Made by a program: the position numbers and the translations under genes. A stretch of 64,000 bases of DNA from Apiotrichum sp. Y4204 (taxonomy: Eukaryota > Basidiomycota > Tremellomycetes > Trichosporonales > Trichosporonaceae): positions 186,001 through 250,000 of the forward strand of contig JAMYHL010000059.1 in NCBI GenBank assembly GCA_025531455.1. Direction: 5' to 3'. The notes beneath the pieces are model-generated. The model saw only the letters and a program-made list of their open reading frames with translations. It had not been told where the DNA came from and made no database searches. Below, one piece after another: positions 23,201-33,174 of this stretch (position 1 is the first letter of the stretch; every line of letters begins with the position of its first letter).

Positions 23201-24207
23201 ATGATGGCCCTCGAGCAAGCCCGTCCTCAGGTGGAGCTTGTTCACTGCCGCAATTGGAGTTGAACGTGGATTCGTGAGACGCAGCGCGAGCGCGGCGGCC
23301 CACAAGGTCGCAAGCCGACGGCGGGAGTGCTAGGTCGTCTGCATGCATTAATGTTCCATCCTGCGAATGCACCCGATTCACGACACCCACGCCTTGGAGT
23401 GCATTGCGCTCGGTCACTGGGCGAGGTTGAGCCATCCCTCCATGAGTACTCTGTCCGCGGGAGTCATCACCGCGTCCTGTGGTGCGATACGAGTGAGTAG
23501 TCGCCTGATGGTATCGACCTCGAAGGCCATCCAATTCTCTGGAGTCTCTCAACTTTGACACTGCTCGGCCTGAGATCCATCTGCACGGAATCACCGTCCA
23601 GAGTCTCTGAAAACGGATATACTTCGGCAGTAGCGCTCTGGCCCCCCTGCCGGCCGGAGTGGCCGACAGAGCCGACACTCTCACAGCCGTTCCGATGCAC
23701 ATAAATGCATAGAAATCGCAACTCGCGACACACCTACTACGCGATCGACCTCGCGTATGCTCGCGGTGGCGTGGCCGCGTGGAACCGCATGGACCCGCGT
23801 CGCGATCGTGATCGTGTATCTTTGTGGGATCGTGGGATATGGCCGAGACCTGGACAAGAGCTGGCTGAGCTCCGGATCTACATGTACAGCTACATCTACG
23901 GCCTGACTCGACCGGCACTACCTCCACTATCCCATACCGCCCGTCCCGGGCCGCATGGCCCGCGTTGCACGCAACGACACGACTCGTTTGGGCATGTTGC
24001 TCGCATTGCTCGGCATCTTTTGTCGGATGTCGGATCGCGTCGAGTGGAGGGGGTCCAGAACTCGACAAAGCAAAAGTGGAGGTCGGCCGGCTCGAGATTG
24101 CCGAAGTCGCCGACTTGGAATCATTGTGGGCAACAACCAGTACTTAAGCAACAAGAACAAGCAAACAGCCGCATGGCCATCTGTCTCTTTATCACACATC
24201 TCCAACC
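20228..24207. other. Gene-poor region, 4 kb
   Basis: No gene could be supported on either strand. Seen here are a CT microsatellite near 21097-21112, a GCGCAGC tandem stretch near 22351-22380, a CACGACGG(CA) direct repeat near 23038-23062, and a CATCCTCATCC run near 23167. TATATAC at 20281-20287 and AGTACTTAAG near 24137 may be promoter elements of the flanking genes. The length without a gene is unusual for this window. Confidence 0.45.
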
Positions 24208-26076
24208 ATGCCCCCCGTAGACTTTGACCGCTTCGAGACGGCGTCCCGTCGCTCCACCGTGTACAGTGAGTTGAACCCCAGAGCGAGCTGACAACAAGGC
24301 ACAAAGGGCATGGTGTGCTGCTCGCAGCCGCTCGCGGCGGAAGCCGGGCTCGCGGCGCTGCGCGAGGGCGGGAACGCGGCGGACGCAGCCGTCGCCATGG
24401 CCGCGGCACTGAACGTTGTCGAGGTGAGAAAAATAGAGTATAGTTTTCGCATCTGACAACCAGCCGTGCAACACCGGTGTCGGCGGCGACCTGTTCGCGC
24501 TCTTCTGGGACGCCAAGGCGCGCCGCGTGCGCGCAGTGAATGGCTCTGGGCGGTCGGCCGCCGCGCTCTCGCTCGACAAGGCCGCCGAACTGGGGATCAC
24601 CGGCCCGCGTATCCCGTACGACAACGTCAATGCCGTGACTGTCCCCGGAGCCGCGGCGGGCATGGTGGATATCCAGGCGCAGTTCGGGAGCGGCAAGCTC
24701 TCCCTCGCGCAGGTCCTCGAACCCGCTGTCGCGCTCGCGGAAGATGGCTTTGCCGTGCACCAGATGGCGTCGCACGAGTGGCGCGAACACGAGGCGCTTC
24801 TCCAGCAGGTGGCGGCCTCCTCCCCCCCAGACTACCCCATGCTGGTTAACGGCAAGGCGCCGCTCCCGGGACAGTACTTTTCGAATCCGGCGCTGGCGCG
24901 CACGCTGCGCAAGCTCGGCGCGGAGGGGAAAGACGGGTTCTACAAGGGCGAGATTGCCGAGGCGATCGTCGAGGCCGTGCGCTCCCGCGGCGGCGTGCTC
25001 ACTCTTCAAGACCTCGCGGCGCACGAAACCGACTTTGTCGAGCCGATCAAGTACACGTACACTTCTGGGGGCAAGGACGAGGGGCTGACGGTGCACGAGT
25101 GCCCGCCGAACGGACAGGGCCTCGCGGCGCTGATTGCATTTGGTATCCTCGATGTCCTCCAGGAAGACGGCGTGATCGACCTCGAGACGACCGAAGAGGG
25201 TTCCGCCGCCTGGTACCACGCCCTCATTGAGGCGCTGCGCCTCGCGTTTGCAGACGCACACGGCTATGTCGCCGACCCAAACTTTGTCCATGTCCCCGTG
25301 CAGGAGCTGCTCTCAAAGGTGCGTTATACCCCCAGCTGCCACTGACCCCTCAGGAGTACCTCCGCTCGCGCGCAAAGCTGTTTGACCCCGCCAAGGCGAC
25401 GGCAAAGTACCACCAGGGGCGGCCGATGGCGACGAGCGACACCGTGTACCTGACCGCCGCGGATGCCGAGGGCAACGCCATCTCCTGTGAGTAACAGCTT
25501 TTGTTTCCTCTGACCGCAGTCATCATGTCCAACTACCACGGCTTCGGGACCGGCGTCGTCCCCGACGGCTGGGGATTCACGCTGCAGAACCGCGGGTGCG
25601 CATTCAGCCTCGACCCCGAGTCGCCCAACGCTCTAGTCGGCGGGAAACGCCCGTACCACACCATCATCCCTGCAATGGTCACGCGGGGCGACGAGCTGTT
25701 CATGTCGTACGGCGTCATGGGCGGCGCGATGCAGCCGCAGGGCCACGTGCAGGTCCTCCTGAACCTGCTGCACAACGGGCGCGCGCCGCAGCTCGCGCTC
25801 GACGCAAAGCGGTTCTGTGTCGGCGGCACGCGGCTGTGGACCACCAAGGAAGCATTCTACAATACCTGTGTGGGAATCGAGGATGGGGTTTCGGAAGCGA
25901 CGATTGCCAAGCTCGAAGAAATGGGCCACGAGATTGAGCGTATCCACGGCGCGGCGCAGTGCTTCTTCGGAAAGGGCCAGGTCATCCTCCGCACCGTCGA
26001 CCCCGTGAGTGGCAAGCGTGTCTGGGCGGCTGGGTCCGACTACCGCGGCGACGGGTGTGCCATGCCGCAGCGCTAG
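24208..26076 (+). CDS. Gamma-glutamyltransferase-family Ntn hydrolase, YwrD-like
   Basis: Five exons (24208-24265, 24299-24423, 24464-25318, 25354-25486, 25520-26076) give 575 residues with every junction in phase. The protein is a gamma-glutamyltransferase/glutathione hydrolase-type proenzyme, in which autocleavage exposes an N-terminal Thr on the small subunit. Diagnostic stretches are [18 protein letters not shown] and [20 protein letters not shown] at the N-terminus, [16 protein letters not shown], then [15 protein letters not shown]. The predicted nucleophile is T376 in [10 protein letters not shown]. The following [22 protein letters not shown] block is that of the bacterial YwrD/cephalosporin-acylase-like branch rather than classical eukaryotic GGT. 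No signal peptide or TM anchor is seen, unlike secreted or vacuolar GGTs, so a cytosolic location is inferred. Glutathione or another gamma-glutamyl or amide substrate is possible. Confidence 0.9.
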
Positions 26077-26440
26077 TGGATGGGTTGGGGAGGATGGGTA
26101 ATCTATAGTGTTCTGCATGGGATTCTTGTACGTGCTCGCAATGGAGCAGCCAGAAGTAGCGCAATTGAGATTCTGGTGATTCAATTGCGAGAACTCAAGT
26201 GCTTTGAAAATATGAGGTACAGTATCATTGGGAGAGACTGACAAGATTATTGTTGAGAATACTGACGGACATTTTCCACCAAACTTTTCTACCTTTCTCC
26301 TTAGGACGACAAGGCAGATATCCTCCAACTCTACGCGAGAAGGCTGTCGAGGATACTCTATGTTACTCTGCATATACCTGCCGTGTTATCCGCGGCGAAA
26401 TACATACGCCGCACGCCACAAAAGTCAGTCAGAAGTCTCT
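26077..26440. other. Intergenic region between convergent genes
   Basis: AT-richer 3' flank of the GGT-like gene and of the gene remnant on the minus strand. No gene or structured terminator was recognised. Confidence 0.35.
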
Positions 26441-27535
26441 TCATCTTCGTCGCCCCAAGCCGACGAGCCCAATCTAGAAGGTGTAAGCGTGGGATGGCAG
26501 CATATTGAAGGCTTACCTTGCCAACGCACGCTTCTCCAACTCCGACTGTCCCCAGCTCTCCACCACAGTGTCAAAGTTTGGCCAGACAAGCGTGCGCTCC
26601 TCGTCGGTGCAGCTGTTATGCAGCAGCAGGGCTGGGCTTGCCTCGCTGAAACGAAAACCTCGGGCAAGCACCGTGGCCCGATGAAGCCGACTGCCGCAAG
26701 GCCTTCAGCAAGCCTCTGGGCGTCGGGGGCTGTCATGAGTTTCGAAACAGATGAGGAAAGTCAGAAACGTACTGGAGATATGGAACAGGTGCTCGATCGA
26801 TGAAAACCTCCATGACTTCCGTATCCTGTTCACGGCCCAACTCTGCACGACCGCATTGACCAGCGCCGGAATGAAGTGTTGGACACTTGATGGCCATTCT
26901 GCGATAAAGCCAAAGTGAAAGGAAAGCGCATGGTTTCCATGTGCGATGGCCGTGCCGGCCATCGGCCATCGGATGGTGCGTGAGCGCGTGAGACTGTTAA
27001 AGACGAGGGGGAGCCCTGACATCCCCCAGCTGGCGATGACGGTCTCGAAGTTGGGCCACGCACGGCGCCGCTCGTCTTCGCTGCACATGTTGCGCAGTAG
27101 CATTGCAGTGTTGCGCTCGTCGAAGCGGAACTGCGGCGGCAAGGAGATAGGGGCGAGGTACCCGGACGCTGCGAGGCCGTCCAAAAGGCGCTGGGAGTCG
27201 TTTGCTGTCGTGAGTCTCAATAAAAATTCACACCCGTACCTGTGGCATTCAGCCAATGCTGGACGGATGAAAAGCGCCAGCTTATGAGGAGGCAGTTGAC
27301 CGGCCAGCATTGTACGAACCGCGTTGATCAGTGGCGCCACATATGTAGTGCTGGGCACTGGACGGCCACTCGGCCACGAAGCCGAAGTGCACCGGTAGAG
27401 CGTGGTTGCCGTGCGCGATCGCCGTTGCGGACAGCGGATTATGGGTTAGCGAGTTAAACACTTGCGGCAAGCCGCTGGTCTCGTCAAGCACCATGATCGT
27501 ATCCGTCTCAGCGTCGTAAACACCACTGTTGCCCA
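26441..27535 (-). pseudogene. Frameshifted repeat-module 3' half of the minus-strand gene starting at 29446
   Basis: Coding-like blocks lie in different frames. Two copies of one module are clear: SGLPQVFNSLTHN...AIAHGNHALPVHFGFVAEW around 27350-27470 and SGLPLVFNSLTRS...AIAHGNHALSFHFGFIAEW around 26880-27010. A third partial copy lies around 26530-26735, with DAQRLAEGLAAVGF matching DSQRLLDGLAASGY, and SCTDEERTLVWPNFDTVV matching MCSEDERRRAWPNFETVI. Reading through needs frame changes near 27530, near 27345 (about 4 extra bases relative to module 2) and near 26648 (about 2 extra bases). Intron signals are still present (cag before the DSQRLL and DAQRLA blocks; gtaag at 26515). A terminal exon could end at 26441. 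This is either pseudogene decay or assembly indels. The family is not recognised. Confidence 0.55.
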
Positions 27536-29446
27536 TTGTGAGGGGCAAGATGGGTCTGAAGACCCAGCTCCGAGTTGCCGGGATTGGCCGGGAACCGCCC
27601 ATCACAGAACTGTTCCAGCCGCGCCTTGAGCAGCACCGCAAGTCTGATGATGTCATCGCCGAGCAAGGCACCACTGCAGCTGTCCTTGTCGTCGTCGCTC
27701 TCCCACGCGTCGACTTCGCCTTCCATCCCGCGCGCATTGTCGGGAAGTCGCCTCCATTTCCCCCCGTCGATTCCGAACATGAGCGAAGGGACGCCGTCCT
27801 CGGTGAAGCGGAGAGGCACGCGCTTCGCTGTCCTGGAAGGTTAGAAATCCAAGCGGGGCTCTATAGGAATGGACCTACCGCTCGTACAGCTTCTCCAGAA
27901 CCGGCCGCCACTGTGGCATCTTCTCCCTAACAAGCCGCATGCGCGCGCTGAAGCCGCCCTCCGGTGCCGGCACACAAGGCTGCATCCTCTTGATGTACCC
28001 CAGCAGGTCATGGGGAGGAAGCACCTGGGCAAGGACCTTCATGGCGTTCACTTCGCTACGCCCATCGAGCCCGACGAGATCAGCCATCGCGACGTCCGTC
28101 CCCTTGATCGCCTTCTGCAGCCAGCTGTCATTCCCATTGTAAAGGAAATAGTGCAGGCTGTCGCGCGTCTTGATGTGCTTGGCCTTCTGCTCAAGAGTCA
28201 TGCTTGTGCGCGTATAATACGAAGCGGACTCGTAGTAGAGCGGGTACGCCAGATGCAGAAGGACGGCGAATGGCGCAGAGTTATGACCGAGCTGTCGGGC
28301 GCGGATGGCGGCCTTGATAAGCTGGAAGACATCTTCCAGCATCCCACCCTTGCCAATGTTCTCCGCCCGGTGAGTCACCCGGACATTGCTGATGTGGTGG
28401 TGAGCCACCTCAGTAACGACGCCATCCACCTTGTGGATCTGGTGCACCATGTCCGGGGATGCAGCGTGCGAGCGCGAGAAATCCTCAAAGTTTGAGGACG
28501 TCGACACTGCACGCGGCACAGCACTTTCGTCGAACTGGAGCGCGCCATCGGTCCAAGCGATGGCGGGTCCTTGAGAGTGCACAAAATCGTGCAGGCGTCG
28601 AGTCAGCTGCTCGTCGGTGTCCTCGGTCGGGAGCAGCAGCTTGTGCTCGGAGTCGCGATGCAAACCGCGCAGCTGCAATCAGCGTGAATGTCACATGTGA
28701 GGATTATCAGACTTGCTTTTCGTTCAAGAATGACATACTGATCGGCTTTGTTCCGCTGGGGAAGAAACTCACCTCGTCCTCCGTGACGGTGCTGATTGCA
28801 CTAATGTCCACACCCAGTCGCTCCGCTAGCCGGATGTCTTGCGTGAGAATACCACCCGGCCCCCGATGGTAGCGCGCCATGTTGTCCCGTACGCGCTCCT
28901 TGACGAGCTCGCGCACACGCTGGCGCAGGTTCTCGGTCGCGAGTGGCAGTGGCGGATGCCGCCAGCCGGGTCCCAGGGCCTTGTTGTTGTCGCGGACAGC
29001 AGTGGTATACGCCGCCGCGTGCGGGCATCGAGGGACATTGGCCCCCTGCTCCGGCGATTGCATAAGGGAATCAGAGGCTCGGTTGCACATGACATGTGCC
29101 ATTGTGAGCACCAAGGGGCGAGCCCGCATGTGCGACCTAGCCCATGGTTCCCACCGCCTCTCTCTTTGGCTTCTTCCCTCGCGAGACGTCTCCGTTTCCA
29201 GCGACGCGATGGTTGTGTTTGTCCTCCTGTTGAAAGTAAAGAAGTTTTGGCGAAGTCGCGATGCATCGTGACTCTTGCATCCCATATAGGGAGAAACGCT
29301 GAGGGGCAACTTGTTCGAGTGGCAAAAGGTACCGTGGATCGCAAGACCTGTCCGCCACCGATTGGCCACACTGACAGAGTCAGAGACGAAAGCGTAGGAA
29401 CGACTTACATCTGATCGCCTGTTACGTGTAAAGCAAGCGTCGCCAT
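27508..29446 (-). CDS. Unrecognised protein, 5' intact portion (possibly truncated by frameshift)
   Basis: The start at 29446 (MATLALHVTGDQ) is followed by a phase-2 intron (29370-29408) and a second exon reading IVANRWRTGLAIHG and ending ...DISAISTVTEDE. A phase-0 intron follows, then a long exon LRGLHRDSEHKLLLP...RPVLEKLYER and a fourth exon TAKRVPLRFTEDGVPSLMFG. All three junctions agree in frame. The open frame stops at 27508 after about 585 residues. Coding-like sequence homologous to internal repeats continues downstream in another frame, so this stop is probably secondary. The third exon is the most protein-like (helical, with YYESASYYTRTSMTLEQ and PHDLLGYIKRMQP). No signal peptide, TM or known motif is seen. 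It is divergent from the gene at 30111, with which it shares a leader repeat. Confidence 0.55.
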
Positions 29447-29495
29447 GGTAGACTGGGGTTGGAGGGCTGTCGAGTTCAGGATGAGACATTGCATG

Positions 29496-30102
29496 AAGGC
29501 AAGTTGGAGCGGCAATGGATGTGTGATGAGTGGGATGAGTGATGAGTGGGATGAGTGATAGTGAGTGAATGTGAAGTGATAGTGAGAGATTGAAGAATGA
29601 TGGGGAGAGAAATGAAGAATGAAGAACGAGGAGATCGAGGAGAAGAGAACAGTGTGAGAATGCAATGTTATATAGTGGGGTACATACCGTCAGCTACAGT
29701 CAGCTCTCTGCTCTCCAGAATCAGAAGGAAGCAAGAAGAAGGAGGGTCACTGTCACGCCAGCAGATCATCAGATCATTGGATTCTCGGATCAGCGGATCA
29801 GCGGATCAGCAGACGACAGCGTCAAGAAGGGAATTGCTGATGGTAAGCAAAAAGGAATGACGCCGATCAGCAGTCTTTTCCAGCGCTTTCTTGTTGTCTT
29901 CCCTCCCCCCGCCCCATGGTCTTTTGTTTTGTTTTTTCTCGTCTTCCCTCAAAGCCTTCTCTGTGATCTGTGAGTTCTCATTTCATCTCGTCTTCGTTGT
30001 TCTCCATTCATCTTTCTTCATCTTTCACTCTCTCACCGCTCTTCATTCTCTCACCATCACAGCACTCCACTCATCACACACCCACTGCCGCAGCAATCAT
30101 TC
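29496..30102. repeat. Imperfect inverted repeat spanning a divergent promoter
   Basis: The left arm (about 29496-29640) and the reverse complement of the right arm (about 29985-30102) align. GCGGCAATGGATGTGTGATG is matched by GCGGCAGTGGGTGTGTGATG, both continuing AGTGG. Then GTGAGAGATTGAAGAATGAT aligns with GTGAGAGAATGAAGAGC and what follows. Each arm is the leader of one of the two diverging genes (starts 29446 and 30111). The spacer of about 340 bases includes tandem GGATCAGC copies at 29787-29810. Confidence 0.6.
29787..29810. repeat. Tandem GGATCAGC motif (three copies)
   Basis: Three head-to-tail GGATCAGC octamers. Two-copy versions occur at 33258-33272 and 49968-49983, each in non-coding DNA upstream of minus-strand coding sequence. 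Role unknown. Confidence 0.6.
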
Positions 30103-30110
30103 TCCCTGCC

Positions 30111-31558
30111 ATGTCCGACGACGAGCGCGATCTTCACGACATCATGGCGGCGGCTGGTTGCGAGGAGACGGAGGAAGGGTGGATGTAAGTCGGCGTAAAT
30201 CAAGAATCAGCGTCACTGACAACGTTAGCATGACCGACAAGTGCGAGCTGTGTACTCGGTTGGGGGAAGAGTGCGAAGTGACAAACGTCTCCTTTCACCA
30301 CTCTGACCGATCGCGTGTCAACATTGGTGCCTGTGTGGGCTGCAAGCGCCGCAAGAAATCGTGCACCCACCAGTGCAAGAACGGCAAGTTTCAGTATGCC
30401 GTGGACGAGTTTACCGGGAAGTTGGTGCGAATCGAAAAGCCCCTCGCCGCCCAAGAGGAGGCAGAGAGGAAGAGGAAGGTGTACAGCTCTACCGCTACGC
30501 GGGGAACCGCATCTTCCCCCCAGGCCTCTCCATCGCAAAGCGCTTCATCGACCACAGTCCAGAATGACGCACATACAGTGAGTAATATAGCCGCCTCCAA
30601 GTACTTAGAATTGCACAGTCATCGCTCTGCTCACCGGGAGCCAAACGACGCAGATCAAGCTCCACTCCCACCGAGAGCAATGTTGAGACCGAGAGTGAAG
30701 TTGAGGTGGAGCTGAGCCGTGAAGGTACAGTAAGTCGTAAAGCTCACTGCGATAACTTACACGCGACAGCCTTCCGTCTCATCATCGCTATCTCGTCCGT
30801 CCCCGTCACAAGCGTCACCCCGTAGCCAGCTGCAACAGGCACAGGCCACCATCGCTGCTCTCGAGGGCGAAGTGCAGCGTCTCCAGGAGCTCCTCGGCGG
30901 CGAAGACGAGAACGTCCACCAACGAAACCTCGAACTGCGTCTTGCCGAGCTAGAGCGCCAGCACGCAGCGGAGCGCGATGCCATCCGGGCCGAGGCGAAT
31001 GCGCATGCCGTAGAACGAAGCGCAGTGTTCAAGACACACGCCGCTGTCCTCCAGGAGCGAGCCGAAGCTCTTGCGACAGCCATACGACAAAGCGACAGGG
31101 AACTCCACAACACGCGCAAAGAGCTGCACGACACGCGCGAAGAGGTGTACGACATCATCGTTGCGCTCACACCCGAGGCACCGCGCGAGATCGAGGCCCC
31201 ACAATGTCGCATTGCCGCGCTCCGCCTTGCGGTCGAGAAGAACCAGAAGGAAGCTGAAAGTATGCTCCGAGCACACGGTCAGACCCTCCAACGACTCGAC
31301 GCCGACTTGACGCGATTGCACGGTTCGATACAGGAGAAACACGAAAGAGCTCTGGCACTCTGCGATGCCGAGTGCGAGGCAACACTCAACCGCCGCGAGC
31401 TTGAGGGCAGGTTAAGATGGGCACAGCGGGAGGTGGAGCACAAACTGCGAGAGGCGGAGCTTACTAGAGAGTTGGCAGTTCGCGACGAGAAGCATCGGCG
31501 AGCAATTGAGAAGCTCGAGATCGAGTTGGCCCAGTTGCGGGCGACAGGTGGCAAGTAG
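30111..31558 (+). CDS. Coiled-coil protein with permuted-looking zinc cluster
   Basis: Exons 30111-30184, 30229-30577, 30619-30729 and 30770-31558 give 440 residues, all in phase. An acidic N-terminus is followed by CELCTRLGEEC (C-x2-C-x6-C, about residues 30-40) and, some 23 residues later, CVGCKRRKKSCTHQC. In a standard Zn2Cys6 factor the basic C-x2-C-x6-C half comes first. Here the basic half is second, so the order looks swapped. Similar split arrangements exist in basidiomycete proteins as far as I recall, so novelty is not claimed. A Ser-rich linker with KRRRSSS (possible nuclear signal) follows. From about residue 200 to the end the protein is a long charged coiled coil (QLQQAQATIAALEGEVQRLQ...RAIEKLEIELAQL). 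It is probably a nuclear DNA-binding or scaffolding protein. No activation or Fungal_trans domain is present. Confidence 0.75.
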
Positions 31559-32441
31559 GGGACAATGCTCGATCAAACTGTAGTTGTTGTAATTTGTACA
31601 TGCATGAGGCTGCTCATTGGTGGCAAGAGTGTACGGCCACTGGGACTCGCAATCTCGGTCTCAATGCGCCGCGTACTGCTGCTTTGTCAACGTCAATGAT
31701 CGTCCAGCCCAACGCAATCGTGGAGCCTGACGGAACAGGCCCAATTGCGACCTCGCGCAGGTTGCAGTGCAGCCCGCCATGGATTAATTCACGTGCACGT
31801 ACGCGTAAGCGATAGGGGTAAATTCATCAGTTTGCAGCACAGAAGCCAAAGGGTCAGTGGTAGCCTCAGACAGGAGGGCACACTTGCCAAACCGTGTGCA
31901 TTTATGCACATGCCCACAGCACACTGTTGAAAGTGGGCTAGGGCTTGCGTTAGCGGTTAGGAAAAGTCGGTTCTCAGATGAGCGATGGAGGAATGAGGGG
32001 TGGACGATAGGCGCTCTAAGGAACGGGACTACTGTACCGTATCACCAGTGACCATCAGATTCTGCTCTCCCAAACGCCATAACACCACGGCGCGTTGCCG
32101 AAATGCTAAACTTACGACCTGATACTTCAACAGCACATACCTAAAGCTCTTAAGGGAGGCAGTTGGGGTGGTCACAATTGTCACAAGACAACGGCGTGAC
32201 GGGTCTGCGAAGTACGCACTCCCAGATCGCCAACCCATCTCCAGCGGCGTGAAGCGTGGAGCCCGCCGCAGCACCGATTGGCTCGGCCTGAGTGATTGCC
32301 GTGCAAGGAAGCGTGTTGGTCAACTGGGCATTGCACTGGGAATTGCACTGTTCATGTCACATGCTGTTCATCACGTCTCGCCCTTCGTTGCAATTTTTCC
32401 GCTTCGTAACTTCGTCACTGATGATTGATGATCGCAGATCA
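31559..32441. other. Intergenic region
   Basis: No gene was found. Its right part (32290-32465) is one copy of a diverged direct repeat listed separately. Confidence 0.4.
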
Positions 32442-32465
32442 CTAAAGTGGACGATTCTTGGTCGA
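32290..32465. repeat. Diverged direct repeat, copy 1
   Basis: Shares ordered blocks with 33779-33945: TGATTGCCGTGCAAGGAAG with TGACTGCCCTGCAAGGAAG, CAACTGGGCATTGCA, GTCACATGCT with GACACGTGCT, and a closing block TTGATGATCGCAGATCACT with TTGATGATCGCAAATCACT, followed by CGAT(T)CTTGG. The order and orientation are the same in both copies. Confidence 0.65.
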
Positions 32466-33174
32466 GATTGTGTATCTTATTAGCGGCAGTTGACGATGTG
32501 GACGGGATGGAAGATACTGGGCCGGAGTCGGATTCAGTTTGCGAGTGCGCGGGCTCGATGAAAGGGATGCCTCCGAGTTGGAACCGTTTTCTGTGGGCCT
32601 CCGCGGTGATGCCGGCCTCGCGTTCGGCCCTGGTGCGGAGCGTTCCATAATTCCATCGATTTCTTCCTCACGATACTTGCGGACCAATGGTCGAAACCTG
32701 TCCGCTCCACGCGAGAACTGGGATTGCCGGCTCTCGATGGGATGGCTTACGAGTAGATTCCAAAAGCCGGCCTTCGCATCCTTTATATCAACGACGCCCC
32801 AATCTCAAACTTACATGTAAATCGCACGAGAACCTGTAAAAGTAATCGGGTTCAGCCCCCGACTTGATCCAAGTCCTTGCAGCCAAGCGGGCAGCGAGCT
32901 CGTCGTGAAGCGGGGTGAAGTTAACGCGGGAAGCTGGCAGGGCGGGAACCGGCACTTCGCGGCCCCTGCGCCAATCTGTGCTGTGCACGGCAAAGAGCTC
33001 GGTGATGTCGATGTCCTCCCTGACCTCCTCTGATGTCAGAGAGCCATCAATCTCCTTTCTAACGTACTCCTCAATGCGTGGCAGAAGCCATTCGCCATTG
33101 CGGTTTCCGAAATGGGTCCTCCAGACATCCACTGGATGTGAACGGAGCAGAGGCCACTGATCTCCGAAAATCGC
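32442..33174 (-). pseudogene. 5'-truncated gene fragment, unrecognised
   Basis: Two exons join in phase 0. The first, from an acceptor at 33175, reads AIFGDQWPLLRSHPVDVWRT...ARTWIKSGAEPDYFYRF and SCDLH. The second continues DAKAGFWNLLVSHPIESRQ...RKYREEEIDGIMERSAP and a Ser/Pro-rich tail to a stop at 32442. The amino-acid composition and the clean GTAAGT...AAAG intron argue for genuine coding history. Upstream of the acceptor a good GTGAGT donor exists, but the expected preceding exon has no in-frame ATG and meets a stop, so the 5' end appears lost or lies in a small exon I could not find. About 210 residues remain. No domain was recognised. Confidence 0.45.
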
